A stretch of 64,000 nucleotides of DNA from Arsenophonus endosymbiont of Aphis craccivora. Lineage in GTDB: Bacteria; Pseudomonadota; Gammaproteobacteria; Enterobacterales; Enterobacteriaceae. A program made the translations under genes and the position numbers. Within the stretch, counting starts at the first letter, position 1. Each line of letters begins with the position of its first letter. Positions 1 to 11,324 of the stretch are shown here, piece after piece. The stretch lies in NCBI RefSeq assembly GCF_013460135.1, contig NZ_CP038155.1, positions 434,001 to 498,000 of the forward strand, in the 5' to 3' direction. A model generated the notes under the pieces. That model was given only the letters and a program-made list of their open reading frames with translations, ran no database searches and had not been told where the DNA came from.

Positions 1-1088
1 CAATTGAAGTAGAACGTTATGTTGGTGGGGGATTAAATCAATATATTTCATCAGCTAAGGTAAAACTCAATCAGCCTGATATCAACATCAATCTTGAAAT
101 TGAAAAGGATAAAGTCATGCTTTTTAAATCCCGTATTCAAGGGATTGGTGGCTTTCCTATTGGTACTCAAGAAGATGTTTTGTCGTTGATATCGGGTGGC
201 TTTGATTCAGGTGTGTCTAGCTATATGTTAATGCGGCGTGGTTGCCGAGTTCATTATTGCTTTTTTAATCTAGGTGGCGCCAGTCATGAAATTGGCGTCA
301 AGCAGGTTGCTTACCATCTTTGGCATCGTTTTGGTCGTTCACATAAAGTGCGTTTTGTCGCGATAGACTTTGCTCCGATTGTAAGCGAAATTCTTGAAAA
401 AATTGATGATGGCCAGATGGCCGTGGTATTGAAAAGAATGATGGTTCGCGCTGCATCTATAATAGCAGAACGTTATGGGGTTCAGGCTTTAGTAACCGGA
501 GAAGCGTTAGGACAGGTTTCTAGCCAGACATTAACCAATCTACGTGTAATTGATAATGTTACAGATACATTAATTTTGCGGCCATTAATTTCACATGATA
601 AAGAAAATATTATTAACCTTGATCGCGAGATAGGAACGGCAGATTTTGCCCGTACTATGCCTGAGTTTTGTGGCGTGATTTCGAAAAAGCCAACTGTGAA
701 AGCAGTAAAAGCTAAAATTGAAGCGCAGGAAACTAATTTTGATTTTTCTCTGCTTGATCATGTTGTTCGTACAGCACAAAATATTGATATTCGTCAGATA
801 ATGAATGATAGCGAAGATAAAACGCCAGAAGTGGAAATTGTCACTACATTTTCAGGCGATGATATTGTGCTGGATATTCGTTCCCCTGATGAACAGGAAG
901 CGCGTCCACTCAAGCTGGAAGGTGTTAAAGTAAGGTTATTGCCATTTTATAAGCTAAATAACCAATTTGGTGAGTTACCACAAGAAAAACCCTATTTGCT
1001 TTATTGTGAGCGCGGTGTTATGAGCCGCTTACAGGCACTTTATTTACATGAACAAGGTTTTAAAAATGTAAAAGTGTATCGTCCTTAG
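1..1088 (+). CDS. thiI: tRNA 4-thiouridine synthase / thiazole sulfurtransferase ThiI (5' end outside window)
   Basis: ThiI adenylates and thiolates U8 of tRNA and relays sulfur for the thiazole ring of thiamine. The frame is open from the first codon at base 3, and the residues before the first in-window ATG ([13 protein letters not shown]) already match ThiI, so the gene starts upstream of the window and the ATG at 117 is internal. Visible are the PP-loop [10 protein letters not shown] and, near the C-terminus, the rhodanese-like active-site cysteine in [13 protein letters not shown]; the protein ends NVKVYRP as in E. coli. It converges with yajL, separated by 7 bp. No lesion is seen in the visible 360 codons. 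Identification is very secure. Confidence 0.97.
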   Translation, partial: IEVERYVGGGLNQYISSAKVKLNQPDININLEIEKDKVMLFKSRIQGIGGFPIGTQEDVLSLISGGFDSGVSSYMLMRRGCRVHYCFFNLGGASHEIGVKQVAYHLWHRFGRSHKVRFVAIDFAPIVSEILEKIDDGQMAVVLKRMMVRAASIIAERYGVQALVTGEALGQVSSQTLTNLRVIDNVTDTLILRPLISHDKENIINLDREIGTADFARTMPEFCGVISKKPTVKAVKAKIEAQETNFDFSLLDHVVRTAQNIDIRQIMNDSEDKTPEVEIVTTFSGDDIVLDIRSPDEQEARPLKLEGVKVRLLPFYKLNNQFGELPQEKPYLLYCERGVMSRLQALYLHEQGFKNVKVYRP

Positions 1089-1095
1089 TGGTAAT

Positions 1096-1752
1096 CTATT
1101 GACTTTTTCGTCTCAAGGATAGGCGAGTTTTAAGTGAATATACACAATTTGCCATATCACCGTTAGTTGGCATAGTTGTAAATACCAGGCGGCAGGACAA
1201 GCTGCGAAGCAACTTACGTTGCTTTTTTTTGCCAACTAATAGCTCGATAAGTTTAAGTGAAAAGTCAATAGCTGTGGCAGGCCCTTGGCTAGTATGTAGT
1301 TTTACCCGTTCATCATAATAGACACGACAATCAACGCGTTTGTGGCTGGCAATTTTACTTTGTAAAGCCTGATAACCGGTCATATTGCCGATTGGAAATA
1401 AATTATGGTGTTCTAGTACGATTGCCGGCACGGCACAAAGAGCAGCAATGATTTTACCCTGATGATGAGATTGGCGAATTTTTTCAATGATCAGCGGATT
1501 ATCACGAAACGCCTCCGCGCCTTTCAATCCACCAGGTAATACAATAGCAGCAAAATCCTGTTCAATGATATTGACTAACTGAGTGTCAGCAACAAATTTT
1601 ACTCCACGTGAGCAAGTTAACACCAATTCGCCATTATCTGCGGTACTTGCAGTTGTTACTGGGATCTCGGCTCTAGTTAACAGATCAATCACTGTTACGG
1701 CTTCTATTTCTTCGCTACCATGCGCCAGGCAAACGAGAATGGTTGGTGACAT
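1096..1752 (-). CDS. yajL: YajL (DJ-1/PfpI family chaperone/deglycase) with out-of-frame C-terminus
   Basis: YajL is a cytosolic DJ-1 family protein credited with protein repair and chaperone activity. Start MSPTILVCLAHGSEE at 1752 is chosen because it aligns with the family start and has GAGAG upstream; an in-frame ATG at 1812 has no ribosome site. The catalytic cysteine is in AALCAVPA. Up to about residue 174 (LIELLVG) the protein matches E. coli. At a run of eight A (plus-strand T8 at 1223-1230) the frame leaves the homologous one: the expected tail VASQLV...GIYNY is still readable in another frame but is preceded there by a TAA (1214-1216). The encoded tail of about 45 residues is unrelated. 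Either a decaying gene or one shortened by about 20 residues. Confidence 0.85.
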   Translation of the reverse strand: MSPTILVCLAHGSEEIEAVTVIDLLTRAEIPVTTASTADNGELVLTCSRGVKFVADTQLVNIIEQDFAAIVLPGGLKGAEAFRDNPLIIEKIRQSHHQGKIIAALCAVPAIVLEHHNLFPIGNMTGYQALQSKIASHKRVDCRVYYDERVKLHTSQGPATAIDFSLKLIELLVGKKKQRKLLRSLSCRLVFTTMPTNGDMANCVYSLKTRLSLRRKSQ

Positions 1753-1972
1753 TAGAGTTTCTCTCGGTCTAATTACTGGATAAATGATCGGATTTAGCAT
1801 GTTGTCAGCCATAACTTGCTAACAGCGCCAGCACTCAAGATCGCTATTGTTTTTTATCTGACTGAATCAATTATGCTTTTTGGGGAATTTATTTAACATT
1901 AAGTATAGAGCTTTTGCTGATAATAAAAAGTAGTATTATGCTATTTTATGAGTAATAAGGAGGTCATGAAAT

Positions 1973-2464
1973 ATGCCATCATTTGATATAGTTTCTGAAA
2001 TTGACATGCATGAAGTGAGTAATGCCGTTGAAAATGCGCAACGTGAATTGGCTAGTCGTTGGGCTTTTCGCAATGTTAAAGCCAGTTTTGAACTCAATGA
2101 AAAGAATGAGTCGATTAAAGTAACGAGCGTGTCCGACTTTCAAGTAAACCAATTGGTAGATATTTTACGCGAGAAATTAGCTAAGCGTGGAATAGATGGT
2201 GCTGTCTTGAATATACCTGACGATATTGTTCATATTGGCAGAACTTATATCCTTGATGCTTCGTTACTGCAAGGCATTGATTCGGTAATGGCAAAAAAGA
2301 TCATTAAACTAATTAAAGAAAGTAAATTGAAGGTTCAGGCGCAAATTCAGGGAGAACAAGTGCGAGTAACCGGTAAGTCACGCAATGATTTACAATCTGT
2401 GATAGCGCTAGTGCGAGAGGCTGAACGTGGGCAACCTTTTCAATTTACTAATTTTCGTGACTAA
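1973..2464 (+). CDS. yajQ: YajQ family nucleotide-binding protein
   Basis: YajQ (163 residues, UPF0234) is a small cytosolic protein with two ferredoxin-like repeats that binds nucleotides; in some bacteria it is a cyclic-di-GMP effector. The start [11 protein letters not shown] and end [11 protein letters not shown] match the family at full length. A strong ribosome site AAGGAGGT lies 8 bases before the ATG. In E. coli panE sits between yajL and yajQ; here the 220 bp between them hold no recognisable panE. The gene looks intact and converges with yajR across a perfect hairpin. Confidence 0.95.
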   Translation: MPSFDIVSEIDMHEVSNAVENAQRELASRWAFRNVKASFELNEKNESIKVTSVSDFQVNQLVDILREKLAKRGIDGAVLNIPDDIVHIGRTYILDASLLQGIDSVMAKKIIKLIKESKLKVQAQIQGEQVRVTGKSRNDLQSVIALVREAERGQPFQFTNFRD

Positions 2465-2472
2465 AGTTACCA

Positions 2473-2497
2473 TACCTGCTGTATCCTACAGCAGGTA
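2473..2497. terminator. Perfect hairpin between yajQ and yajR
   Basis: An 11-bp perfect inverted repeat (arms TACCTGCTGTA and TACAGCAGGTA, loop of 3) lies between two convergent genes. Position suggests a shared transcription end, but neither side has a strong T-run, so termination is inferred. Confidence 0.6.
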
Positions 2498-2502
2498 GTG
2501 TG

Positions 2503-3868
2503 TTATTGGTTATTAATAATAGTTTCCAACTGTTGCCGACTGATAATTTTTTTATCTATTTTAATGTAGGCACTAAGTGCTTTAAGATCGAACATCACTT
2601 CGCGCACACCGGGCTCATTCATTAATTGGCTTTGTAGTAAATTAACATCTTTGATCTGTTGGGGTAAAAGTAAACGAATGCTACTAGTATAAGCAGGTTG
2701 ATGCATATTTAAGCTAATAAAAAACCAACATGTACACAGTATCAGTCCGGCCATAAAGACCAAGGAAGCACCATTTAATTGAAAAAGCCATCCCCCTAAG
2801 ATCCCCGCCTAAAGCAACGCCTAGAAACTGACTGGTTGAGTAGAGACCCATCGCGGTTCCTTTATATCCAGCAGGCGCTTCTTTACTGATAAGTGAAAGC
2901 AATAATGCCTCCATAACATTAAAGGCAATAAAAAATAGCTGAAGACCTAATACGATTAACCAAAATTGTTGTTTGGAAAAACAAAATGTTAATTCAGAGA
3001 TAAATAAGATGCCAATGCATAATAGAAAAACTTGTTTCATTCGACGCTGCTTTTCAGCATAGATAACAAAAGGTAGCACCGTAATGAAAGCAAGAAGTAA
3101 AGTTAGTAAATATATTTTCCAATGTTGATTAGCTGCCAGACCTGAATCGATCATCACTAATGGTAAAGCAACAAAATTTGCCATCAACAACGTATGTAAA
3201 CAAAAAATGCCAAAATTAAGTTTAACTAGTTGGCGATTATTAATCACTGTTTGTACACTATTTTTTATAAAATGGGTTTCGCGATTAACGCTATGATATC
3301 GGCTATCTGGTACGGCAAAGCGAGTTATTAATAGCCCGCCAAAGGCAAGTCAGATTATTCCCCAAAAAAGGCCATGTAAACCGATAGCATGGGTGATAAT
3401 TGGGCCGAGAACGAGTGCAATAGCAAAAGTGATGCCAAAGCTTATTCCCATAAAAGCCATCGCTTTAGTTCTATTTTGTTCGCTAGTCAGATCGGACAGC
3501 AACGCCATAATTGCAGCAGAAATAGCCCCTGCGCCTTGTAACGCGCGACCGATAATGATACCCCAGATAGAATCTGTCATCGCGGCAATCACACTACCGG
3601 CAATAAAAATGAGTAAGCCGGCGATAATTAATTGCTTACGACCAAATCGGTCGGACATTAAACCAAATGGGATTTGGCAGATAGCCTGGCTGATACCATA
3701 AATGCCAATAGCCAGACCAAGTAACAATTCATTGGCATCTTTCAGTTCGCGTCCATAGCTGGCTAAGATGGGTAATACCATGAACATGCCTAACATACGT
3801 AATGTGAATACCGCCCCTAACCCCAAAGTTGCCTTTAATTCAGTAGGCGTCATTTTAGTATCATTCAT
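2503..3868 (-). pseudogene. yajR: yajR MFS transporter, broken by a stop and a frameshift
   Basis: The three pieces align end to end with the roughly 454-residue E. coli YajR, an inner-membrane major-facilitator transporter with a C-terminal YAM domain. The N-terminal piece starts MNDTKMTPTELKATLGLG and carries the MFS signature GLMSDRFGRKQ. An in-frame TGA (3350-3352) follows GLHGLFWGII; the same frame then continues through LNFGIFCLHTLLMANF. Near 2795-2810 a one-base change in a G-run (GGCGGGGATC) moves the rest into another frame, which resumes with GILGGWLF and the YAM-like C-terminus ending around residue 450. Two independent lesions make function very unlikely. It lies downstream of cyoE on the same strand. 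Confidence 0.9.
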
Positions 3869-4009
3869 GGTTTATCTCAGAAATTTTACAAGTGAACATT
3901 GTAAAATGGTTTAATCTATTAGTTAATCTATTTGTCGAGTAAGCATTAGCAAGATATAAATAAAAAAGTGGGGAATTCATTCGCATATTGGATGTTTTAA
4001 CCGTGAAGG

Positions 4010-4031
4010 TAGTGGCAATTATCTGCCACTA
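4010..4031 (-). terminator. Stem-loop after cyoE
   Basis: Arms TAGTGGCA and TGCCACTA enclose a 6-base loop 15 bp beyond the cyoE stop. There is no clear T-run after it, so it may be an RNA-stabilising 3' end rather than a classic terminator. Confidence 0.45.
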
Positions 4032-4045
4032 TTTAAGATAAATTA

Positions 4046-4939
4046 TTATTTGAGATAGACAAAAATCTGTTCAGCGGTAACAGTTGGATCAATCGACATC
4101 ATGACACTTAGAGAAGTAATTGCCACGATAGAGAATATAAACAGTTTCCGTGCCCAAAGGCGATCATCATTCTGATTTTTAAAGCCAGAAATTGCCATAC
4201 CAAGCCACCATAAACTCACCGCGGCGGCAACAATAAGATATTTGTAGCCGGCATAGCCACTAATGGTGAGCATAATGGTTGCTACCATAAAAGCAAGGAT
4301 ATATAAAAAGATATGAGTTTTGGCGACCGAAATTCCTTTAATCACTGGTAATAAGGGAATATTGGCGGTTTGATAATCTTTGAAGCGAAAAATAGCAATT
4401 GCATAAGAGTGTGGCATTTGCCATAAGCTAAAGATCAATAGCAGAATCAATGCTCCCATATCAAATTGATCAGCAACAGCGCAGTAACCAATAACTGGCG
4501 GCGCAGCGCCGGACAAGCTACCTACCAGGGTGCCATAAACCGATTTACGTTTCATATAGAGACTATAAATACCGACATATATGATAAAACCGATAACGGC
4601 CAGTAGTGCCGCTAAGGCATTTGTGGCAATATAAAGTAAAGCTATGCCAGCAATACCCAGTAGGGTGGCATAAATTAGGCAAAATTTCGGCGCAATAAGT
4701 CCTTTAACTAAAGGTCGATTTTTGGTTCTCTCCATAATTCGGTCGATATCTCGGTCAATATAGTTATTAAAAACACAACCAGAAGCGATAATCAGAGATA
4801 CGCCGAGTAATGTGGCAATAAATAGTGGGTAATCTATTATACCTTTAGCTGCGAGCAGAAAGCCTCCAATAACAGACATTAGATTACCGAAAATAATGCC
4901 TGGTTTGGTCACTTGTAGATATTGCTTCATTAGATCCAC
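4046..4939 (-). CDS. cyoE: Protoheme IX farnesyltransferase (heme O synthase) CyoE
   Basis: CyoE adds a farnesyl group to heme B to make heme O for the bo3 oxidase. It is a UbiA-type membrane prenyltransferase of 297 residues, slightly longer than usual mainly by a few end residues. The Asp-rich substrate motif [15 protein letters not shown] is present after the second membrane span, and about nine hydrophobic segments can be read. It is the last gene of the cyoABCDE operon and starts 6 bp after cyoD ends. Intact. Confidence 0.97.
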   Translation of the reverse strand: MDLMKQYLQVTKPGIIFGNLMSVIGGFLLAAKGIIDYPLFIATLLGVSLIIASGCVFNNYIDRDIDRIMERTKNRPLVKGLIAPKFCLIYATLLGIAGIALLYIATNALAALLAVIGFIIYVGIYSLYMKRKSVYGTLVGSLSGAAPPVIGYCAVADQFDMGALILLLIFSLWQMPHSYAIAIFRFKDYQTANIPLLPVIKGISVAKTHIFLYILAFMVATIMLTISGYAGYKYLIVAAAVSLWWLGMAISGFKNQNDDRLWARKLFIFSIVAITSLSVMMSIDPTVTAEQIFVYLK

Positions 4940-4945
4940 AACTCT

Positions 4946-5278
4946 TTAGTCGAGCATCATATTGATGTTCAGGTTATACATTATCCACAGCGAGCCAATA
5001 ACGACAATGCCTATAATTAGCATTGTGAACAGGAAGGCAACCAGATTCCAACGGTCATCTGAAGAGGTATTCATATGTAAGAAACAGATAAGATGTACCA
5101 AAATCTGGCTAATTGCCGTACCAACAACGATCCATAAGACAGTGTCATGGGATGCAGTACTATTCATTACCATCCAAAAGGGGATGACCGTTAAAATGAC
5201 CGAGAGTATAAAGCCAATTAAATAAGTCTTCATACTGCCGTGGCTAGCACCAGAGTGCGGTGTATTTGTGTAACTCAT
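4946..5278 (-). CDS. cyoD: Cytochrome bo3 ubiquinol oxidase subunit IV CyoD
   Basis: CyoD is the small three-helix subunit that helps assemble the CuB site of the oxidase. The start [15 protein letters not shown] at 5278 matches the family and overlaps the cyoC stop by 4 bases (ATGA type), which favours it over an in-frame ATG 81 bases upstream lying inside cyoC. Three hydrophobic segments are visible in 110 residues. Translationally coupled with cyoC. Confidence 0.95.
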   Translation of the reverse strand: MSYTNTPHSGASHGSMKTYLIGFILSVILTVIPFWMVMNSTASHDTVLWIVVGTAISQILVHLICFLHMNTSSDDRWNLVAFLFTMLIIGIVVIGSLWIMYNLNINMMLD

Positions 5279-5892
5279 GCAAGTGCCCCCAGCAGATAAA
5301 CAACGGTGAATACACAGATCCAAACAACATCTAAGAAATGCCAAAAAAGACTTAAACAACTTAAACGGGTTTGATTGACGGCAGTGAGGCCATGACGTGA
5401 GATATGGATTATCATGATGATGATCCAGGCTACACCAAAGCTTACATGAATACCGTGAGTACTAACTAGCGTAAAGAAAGCGGAAAGAAAAGCGCTGCGA
5501 TCAGGCCCATAACCTTCAGAAATAAGCTCATGAAATTCGTACATTTCCATGATAACAAAGCCGAATCCGAATAAAAAAGTAATCAGTAGCCATAATTTCA
5601 CCAGATTTATTTTCTGCTTATGCATCGCAAGCATGGCAAATCCATAAGTGATGCTACTAAACAATAACAGGAAGGTTTCGACCAAGACAAAATTGAGGTC
5701 GAAAATCTCTTTTCCTGTCGGGCCTCCGGCAGTACCATGAACTAGAACAACGTAGGTAGCAAAAAGGCAAGCAAACAGGATCAGATCGCTCATTAAATAG
5801 ATCCAAAAACCAAATATTTTTGTTGCGCCTATGTCATGATGCCCATGATTTTCATGGGCAATATGTTGATTAGCTATTGAATTAGTTGACAT
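5275..5892 (-). CDS. cyoC: Cytochrome bo3 ubiquinol oxidase subunit III CyoC
   Basis: CyoC is the five-helix subunit III of the heme-copper quinol oxidase. The 205 residues begin [20 protein letters not shown] and end YLLGALA. The conserved [12 protein letters not shown] region is present. It overlaps cyoB by 11 bases upstream and cyoD by 4 downstream, so the operon is tightly coupled. Intact. Confidence 0.96.
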   Translation of the reverse strand: MSTNSIANQHIAHENHGHHDIGATKIFGFWIYLMSDLILFACLFATYVVLVHGTAGGPTGKEIFDLNFVLVETFLLLFSSITYGFAMLAMHKQKINLVKLWLLITFLFGFGFVIMEMYEFHELISEGYGPDRSAFLSAFFTLVSTHGIHVSFGVAWIIIMIIHISRHGLTAVNQTRLSCLSLFWHFLDVVWICVFTVVYLLGALA

Positions 5893-7873
5893 GATGGATA
5901 CCTGCTTTTTTCAGTTCATAGTAATGCTGTTTTTCAATACGTTTAATTTCTTCTACAGGGACATAATAATCAACATTGTCATAAAAACTTTTGCCAATCC
6001 AGGTGGCGATAATACCAGCAAAACCAATAATCGCTAGCCACCAAATATGCCAGACCATAGCAAAACCGAAGATTAAACAAAACGCTGAAATAATTATTCC
6101 GGCAGCAGTATTTTGTGGCATATGAATGGGTTCATATTTGGTTGGTTGTTGATATGCAATCCCTTTTTCTTTCACATCCCACCAAGCATCACGCGTATCA
6201 ATTTGTGGTTCTTTCGCGAAGTTATAAAAAGGTGCAGGGGACGATGTTGACCATTCTAATGTAAGACCATCCCATGGATCGCCGCTGAAATCGCGATTTT
6301 TGTGGCGATCGCGAATACTGACAATTATTTGAATGAATTGGCAGAGAATACCGATAGCGATAAGCGCAGCACCGAGTGAAGCGACCATCAGCATTGGATG
6401 ATATTGTGGATCAATATTTTGACTTAAACGACGAGTCATTCCCATAAAGCCCAGTATATAAAGTGGCATAAAGGCAATAAAGACACCACTGATCCAAAAC
6501 CAAAAAGCACGAACGCCCCATTTTTCATTTAATGTAAAGCCAAATGCTTTCGGGAACCAGTAGGTCATACCAGCAAAGCAACCAAAAACCACTCCACCGA
6601 TAATGACATTATGGAAATGGGCAATCAGAAATAAACTATTGTGCAGCACAAAATTTGCACCGGGAACGGCCAATAGTACGCCAGTCATCCCACCAATCGA
6701 AAAGGTAACAATAAAACCAATCGTCCAGAGCATTTGTGTTTTAAATTCGATACGGCCATGGTACATGGTAAATAACCAATTGAATATTTTTACTCCAGTT
6801 GGAATAGCAATAATCATGGTAGCTATACCGAAGAAGGCATTGACATTTGCCCCACCTCCCATGGTAAAGAAGTGATGTAACCAGACGACAAAAGACATTA
6901 CAGTAATAACAATGGTCGCCCAGACCAGAGACGTATAACCAAATAAACGTTTTTTACAGAATGTCGCTGTGACTTCCGAAAATACGCCCAAAACAGGTAA
7001 CACTAATATATAAACTTCAGGATGTCCCCAAGCCCAGACCAAATTGATATACATCATCATATTGCCGCCCATATCATTAGTGAAGAAATGGGTGCCTAAA
7101 TATCGGTCAAGTGTGAGTAGTGCGATAGTAACGGTTAGGATAGGAAATGCTGCAATAATTAGTACATTAGTACAAAGCGCTGTCCAAGTAAAAACAGGCA
7201 TTTTCATCATTGACATACCAGGCGCCCGCATCCGTAGAATGGTGGCAAAAAAGTTTATTCCGGTTAGGGTGGTGCCAATGCCTGATATTTGTAAACTCCA
7301 TATCCAATAATCTACCCCGACACCAGGATTGTATTCCTTACCTGACAATGGGGGATAAGCTAGCCAACCGGTCTGCGCAAATTCCCCGACACCTAATGAT
7401 AGGTTAATCAAGATAACACCAACGACAAATAACCAAAGACTGAGAGAATTTAAAAACGGACAGGCTACATCGCGAGCACCAATTTGCAATGGCACAACTA
7501 AATTCATTAAGCCAACCACGAAAGGTGTTGCCATGAAAAAAATCATGATCACACCGTGAGCGGTAAAGATTTGATCATAATGATGAGGAGGTAAAAAACC
7601 GGCCTCGCCGGCTGACGCTAATGCTTGTTGACCTCGCATCATTATGGCATCAGCAAAACCGCGTAGTAGCATTACCATGGCAACGATAATATACATAATG
7701 CCAATTTTTTTATGATCTACACTAGTTAGCCATTCGCTCCACAGCCACTTCCATTTACCAAAATAGGTGATAACGCCTAAAATAGCTATGCCAGCTAATA
7801 AAATACAGATCACAGTGATGACAATAATTGGCTCGTGAATAGGGATTGCATCGAGCGTTAATTTACCCAACAT
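5882..7873 (-). CDS. cyoB: Cytochrome bo3 ubiquinol oxidase subunit I CyoB
   Basis: CyoB carries the low-spin heme b and the heme o3/CuB site that reduces oxygen and pumps protons at the inner membrane. In 663 residues the metal ligands are readable: the heme histidine in [10 protein letters not shown], the cross-linked His/Tyr in [12 protein letters not shown], the CuB pair in [10 protein letters not shown] and the heme pair in [11 protein letters not shown]. Length and both ends match the E. coli protein. It starts 5 bp after cyoA ends. Intact. Confidence 0.98.
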   Translation of the reverse strand: MLGKLTLDAIPIHEPIIVITVICILLAGIAILGVITYFGKWKWLWSEWLTSVDHKKIGIMYIIVAMVMLLRGFADAIMMRGQQALASAGEAGFLPPHHYDQIFTAHGVIMIFFMATPFVVGLMNLVVPLQIGARDVACPFLNSLSLWLFVVGVILINLSLGVGEFAQTGWLAYPPLSGKEYNPGVGVDYWIWSLQISGIGTTLTGINFFATILRMRAPGMSMMKMPVFTWTALCTNVLIIAAFPILTVTIALLTLDRYLGTHFFTNDMGGNMMMYINLVWAWGHPEVYILVLPVLGVFSEVTATFCKKRLFGYTSLVWATIVITVMSFVVWLHHFFTMGGGANVNAFFGIATMIIAIPTGVKIFNWLFTMYHGRIEFKTQMLWTIGFIVTFSIGGMTGVLLAVPGANFVLHNSLFLIAHFHNVIIGGVVFGCFAGMTYWFPKAFGFTLNEKWGVRAFWFWISGVFIAFMPLYILGFMGMTRRLSQNIDPQYHPMLMVASLGAALIAIGILCQFIQIIVSIRDRHKNRDFSGDPWDGLTLEWSTSSPAPFYNFAKEPQIDTRDAWWDVKEKGIAYQQPTKYEPIHMPQNTAAGIIISAFCLIFGFAMVWHIWWLAIIGFAGIIATWIGKSFYDNVDYYVPVEEIKRIEKQHYYELKKAGIHHVN

Positions 7874-7878
7874 ACTAT

Positions 7879-8826
7879 TTATTCCTTAGCATCGACATGA
7901 GCAGAGTGGTTCATATGCATTATTTGATTGCCAGACATTTCATGTTCGGTTTTGTTAGCATGATTGATATGATGTTCATGGCCGAATTTTAATATCAGTT
8001 CTTCATAGAGATTTGGTTTCACGCTTGAAAAATAGGTAACAGGGACATTGTGGCTAGGTTTAGCTAATTGATTAAATGTAGCCATGCTATCTATCGTTTT
8101 GGTAGATGTTTTTACTTTTTGCACCCATTTATCAAAGCTTGCCATATCAGGTGTTGCAATTACATTAAATTTCATGTCTGAAAATCCGTGACCACTATAA
8201 CTTGATGAGAAGCCTTTATAGGTACCAGGTTCATTAGCGATTAAGTGAAGCGTCGTTTGCATACCAGCCATCGCATAAATTTGACCACCAAGTGCAGGTA
8301 TAAAGAAAGAATTCATCACTGACTCGGCCGTCACTTTAAAGTTAATTGGCACACCGACAGGAATGGCGATTTCATTAACGGTAGCGATATTTTCTTCTGG
8401 ATAGACAAACACCCATTTCCAATCGGTAGAAATGACCTGAATGGTAATCGGTTTTTTATCGCTTTCTAATGGTTTATAAGGATCCAGTTGATGCGTTGTT
8501 TTCCAGGTTATTACGGCAAGAATGATGATGATGATGATAGGAACTGTCCAGCAAACTAACTCAATTTTATTTGAATGTGCCCAATCTGGCCGGTAGTTTG
8601 CTTGTTTATTGCTTGCTCGATATTTTCTGGCGAAGATAATTGCCATAAAAATGACTGGAATGACAACAATTAACATTAAACCAAGCGCAGTCAGTATCAG
8701 TCTTTTTTGTTCAACACCAATGGAACCCTTGGGATCCATTAATACCATATCGCAACCAGTTAGCAGGAAAACAATAGCAAGCAGTGAGATGACTCCAATA
8801 CTTCCTTTATATTTTATAAGTCTCAT
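7879..8826 (-). CDS. cyoA: Cytochrome bo3 ubiquinol oxidase subunit II CyoA (lipoprotein)
   Basis: CyoA is the membrane-anchored periplasmic subunit II. An N-terminal signal ends in the lipobox LLTGC near residue 25, followed by two membrane helices (about 43-65 and 90-108) and a cupredoxin-like domain with [15 protein letters not shown] that lacks CuA ligands, as in other quinol oxidases. The histidine-rich C-terminus ([17 protein letters not shown]) is a little unusual. First gene of the cyo operon; in E. coli this operon is controlled by ArcA and Fnr, but no site was assigned here. Confidence 0.97.
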   Translation of the reverse strand: MRLIKYKGSIGVISLLAIVFLLTGCDMVLMDPKGSIGVEQKRLILTALGLMLIVVIPVIFMAIIFARKYRASNKQANYRPDWAHSNKIELVCWTVPIIIIIILAVITWKTTHQLDPYKPLESDKKPITIQVISTDWKWVFVYPEENIATVNEIAIPVGVPINFKVTAESVMNSFFIPALGGQIYAMAGMQTTLHLIANEPGTYKGFSSSYSGHGFSDMKFNVIATPDMASFDKWVQKVKTSTKTIDSMATFNQLAKPSHNVPVTYFSSVKPNLYEELILKFGHEHHINHANKTEHEMSGNQIMHMNHSAHVDAKE

Positions 8827-9202
8827 TTAGCGACCCCAAATTACAAAGATGGTTATTGTCGTTGTGTTCAGTGTGGGTATTTTACGGTAAGGTTATATTA
8901 GTGTAAACAATTGTAAGGCGCACAAATATAATTGTTATTACTTTCTGTTAAAGTGATCACAAGTAAAATTGAATTCATTATAGAACTGTTTAAATGATTA
9001 TTTTTTGGTTCACAATTATTTACATTAAATAATTTTATTATTACTAAAAAGAAGCAGATAAAAGGAAATCAAAATGTGATTTTATAGATCGAAAATTAAT
9101 TATTATGCTAAATAATAGTTAGTTTTAAATATTTATTATTTAGCATTAGTTAAAAAATAGTATTCATTTTCAAATAAGCTGGCTTTACGTTAGCTTACGT
9201 GA
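8827..9202. other. AT-rich gap between cyoA and the porin remnant
   Basis: About 375 bp, strongly A+T-rich, with no coding signal on either strand. It should hold the cyo promoter (minus strand, near 8890-8960), but no -35/-10 pair stands out enough to be placed. The downstream end of the porin remnant also falls here. Confidence 0.5.
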
Positions 9203-9878
9203 TTAAAAATTATATTTGATGGTATAAATGATCCCGTCGTGATAAAAATCATCACCAAGTTTGTTATCAGCATAGCGATATTGAATACCTGCAGATAAGG
9301 TTTCAAAAGGCGTCCACCATAAGGCTATCGCACCGTTAAGACCTTCTTTGCCGCCATTGCCATAGCCTTTTGCGCGATTAAATTCCATCTCATGCCAATT
9401 AGTGATAGAAAAGTTTTGTGACCATAATTGAAAACTATAGCCGGCAACCCAACCAATGACATAGCCATTGTTGCCAGAATAGAAAGTTTGATCAACATAA
9501 TGTAAGGCTAAGAAGGGTTTTAGCCAAAAATCGCCTAGTGAGAAGTTGTAGCCAAAACCATAAAGTGTATTAATTTCGTGGAAATTACCACCGTATTTAT
9601 AACCGGGTAAAGACCAAATACCATAAAGATGCCCATATAGATTAAAGCCAATGTCACCTAAGTAGAAACGACCGGTTGTTTTAACGGCGTAGCGTTGGTT
9701 TTTGCTGGGCTCTGTTTTACGTTGATGAAATGGATTTTCAACATCAAAGAAACCATAGAGTTCACCCCAATTAAAGTTAGCGCCTCCTTCCAGTTCAAGG
9801 TAGGCAAAATCTTTTTTACCGGTAGTGTGAGCCGATTTATTTTCTGCTCGTTGGGACCAGTTAAAATAATTTAGACTG
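9203..9878 (-). pseudogene. Tsx/OmpK-family outer-membrane porin, 5' end removed at an IS903 junction
   Basis: Reading the minus strand inward from the IS gives one open frame of about 225 residues: SLNYFNWSQRAENKSAH, then LEGGANFNWGELYGFFDVEN, and a beta-barrel end IIYTIKYNF with the terminal Phe typical of outer-membrane proteins. This matches the C-terminal part of the nucleoside-channel family (Tsx/OmpK). The signal peptide and about the first 40 residues are missing, and the sequence beyond the IS is not the missing part. The only ATG-started reading frame left is the last 61 codons, so no functional product is expected. Confidence 0.8.
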
Positions 9879-10932
9879 GCTTTGTTGAATAAATCGAACT
9901 TTTAGGTGATTGGCGGAGCTGATTGCTAAATTCGTTTCAACATCAGGTCCCCATGGCAAAGCAAAAGTTTAAAATTACCAACTGGCCCGCGTACAACAAG
10001 GCACTCAGACAACGCGGTTCCCTGACGGTCTGGCTTGATGAGTCGGCCATCGCTGGATGGACTGACAGTTCTTCGCCTGAAGGTCGTGGCCGGCCGCTTT
10101 ACTACAGCGATATGGCTGTTACCACTGTCCTGATGATGAAGCGTGTGTTTAACCTGTCGCTACGGGCATTACAGGGCTTCGTTGATTCGATTTTTAAACT
10201 CATGTCTTAGCCGCTGTGCTGTCCGGACTACTCGCTGGTCAGCAGACGAGCAAAGAGCGTCAACATCAGCATAAAAACGCCAACGCGTGGTGAAATCTCG
10301 CATCTGGTCATCGACAGTACCGGTCTGAAGGTCTTTGGCGAAGGTGAATGGAAAGTCAGGCAGCATGGGGCTGACAGACGAAGAGTGTGGCGCAAGCTTC
10401 ATCTGGCAGCAGACAGTGTGACTCATGAGATTATCTGTGCCGACTTATCGCTCAGCGGAACGATAGATGCGCAGGCACTGCCGGGCCTGATTAACCAAAA
10501 CCACCGGAAAATCAGGGAAGTGTCAGCAGACGGTGCTTATGACGCCTGTTACTGCCACGACGCGTTGCTAAGAAAGAAAATCAGGCCCCTTATCCCGCCG
10601 CGAAGCGGAGCGAAATACTGGCCGGACAAGTACCATGAACGTAACCATGCGGTGGCGAATCAGCGTCTGAGCAGGAGTAATGATATGTGGAAAAAGAAAG
10701 TGGGTTATCACCGGCGTTCAGTAGCAGAAACAGCGATGTTCCGCATAAAAACTTTGCTGGGTGGCCATCTGAGCCTGCGTGACTATGAGGCTCAGGTAGG
10801 TGAAGCAATGGCGATGGTCAAAGCGCTGAACCGTATGACGTTGTTGGGTATGCCACACAGCGTCAGGATCGGATAACAGGTGTAGCAGAGGGAGCCATCC
10901 TGGCGGCTAATTCTGATTTATTCAACAAAGCC
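9879..10932 (+). mobile_element. IS903-type element, copy 1 (IS5 family), no target duplication
   Basis: The element starts GGCTTTGTTGAATAAATC and ends with its inverse, as in IS903. Length is 1054 bp, one base shorter than the other full copies because of a lost T near the left end. Flanking 9-mers ATTTAGACT and CCTCCAGGA do not match, so this copy sits at a rearrangement or deletion junction between the porin gene and the acylase region. Confidence 0.95.
9953..10876 (+). pseudogene. IS903-type transposase with amber stop at codon 86
   Basis: The frame encodes the 307-residue DDE transposase (Asp121, Asp193, Glu259 all present) but TTG for Leu86 is TAG at 10208-10210. Translation would give 85 residues; a GTG at 10385 could restart only after Asp121. 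Other changes include Thr171 to Ile. Same amber as copies 2 and 3. Confidence 0.93.
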
Positions 10933-11324
10933 CCTCCAGGATATATACCTCCTCTATCACAAAAAATTTTGTTTCATTTAATTTAGTTCGAACAATCTTC
11001 ACGTAAATAAAACAAAATCAGGTTATTCATTTGTCAAAAGTAAAAGATAGCTAAACTCAATATCAGATATTTTACCACTGATGACTGTGTTAGTTTCTTC
11101 TCTTTTTTGCCATGATATCAAACTTATTCGATACATTTTCGCACATATGGTTAATGCCCTGTAATTTAATAAAAATTCAAAATGTAATTTTTGATAAGCA
11201 ATATAGAGGCAGATAAACAAACTGAAAATATATACCGGAAAGATAAATTACCTTAATTAACAACAGGGAAATACTGAAAGGACAAGGTGTTATTTAGAGG
11301 TACTAATAAGGACTTGGTCCGGGA
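10933..11324. other. Unassigned gap upstream of the acylase gene
   Basis: About 390 bp, A+T-rich, bounded by IS copy 1. No protein similarity was recognised on either strand; a 65-codon frame at 11023-11220 has no family features. It probably contains the leader of the acylase gene. Confidence 0.5.

Noticed and set aside
10208-10210. Amber codons in the IS transposase and the phage chaperone as evidence of a changed genetic code
   Set aside because: TAA and TGA lesions occur equally in other pseudogenes, and the intact genes here end normally; plain decay explains the data better.
10169-10426. 85- and 72-codon frames on the strand opposite the transposase, repeated in every IS copy
   Set aside because: They recur only because the element is repeated. 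They overlap the real transposase and have no ribosome site or known family.
11023-11220. 65-codon minus-strand frame before the acylase gene
   Set aside because: No start signal, no family resemblance and A+T-rich codon content typical of noncoding sequence.
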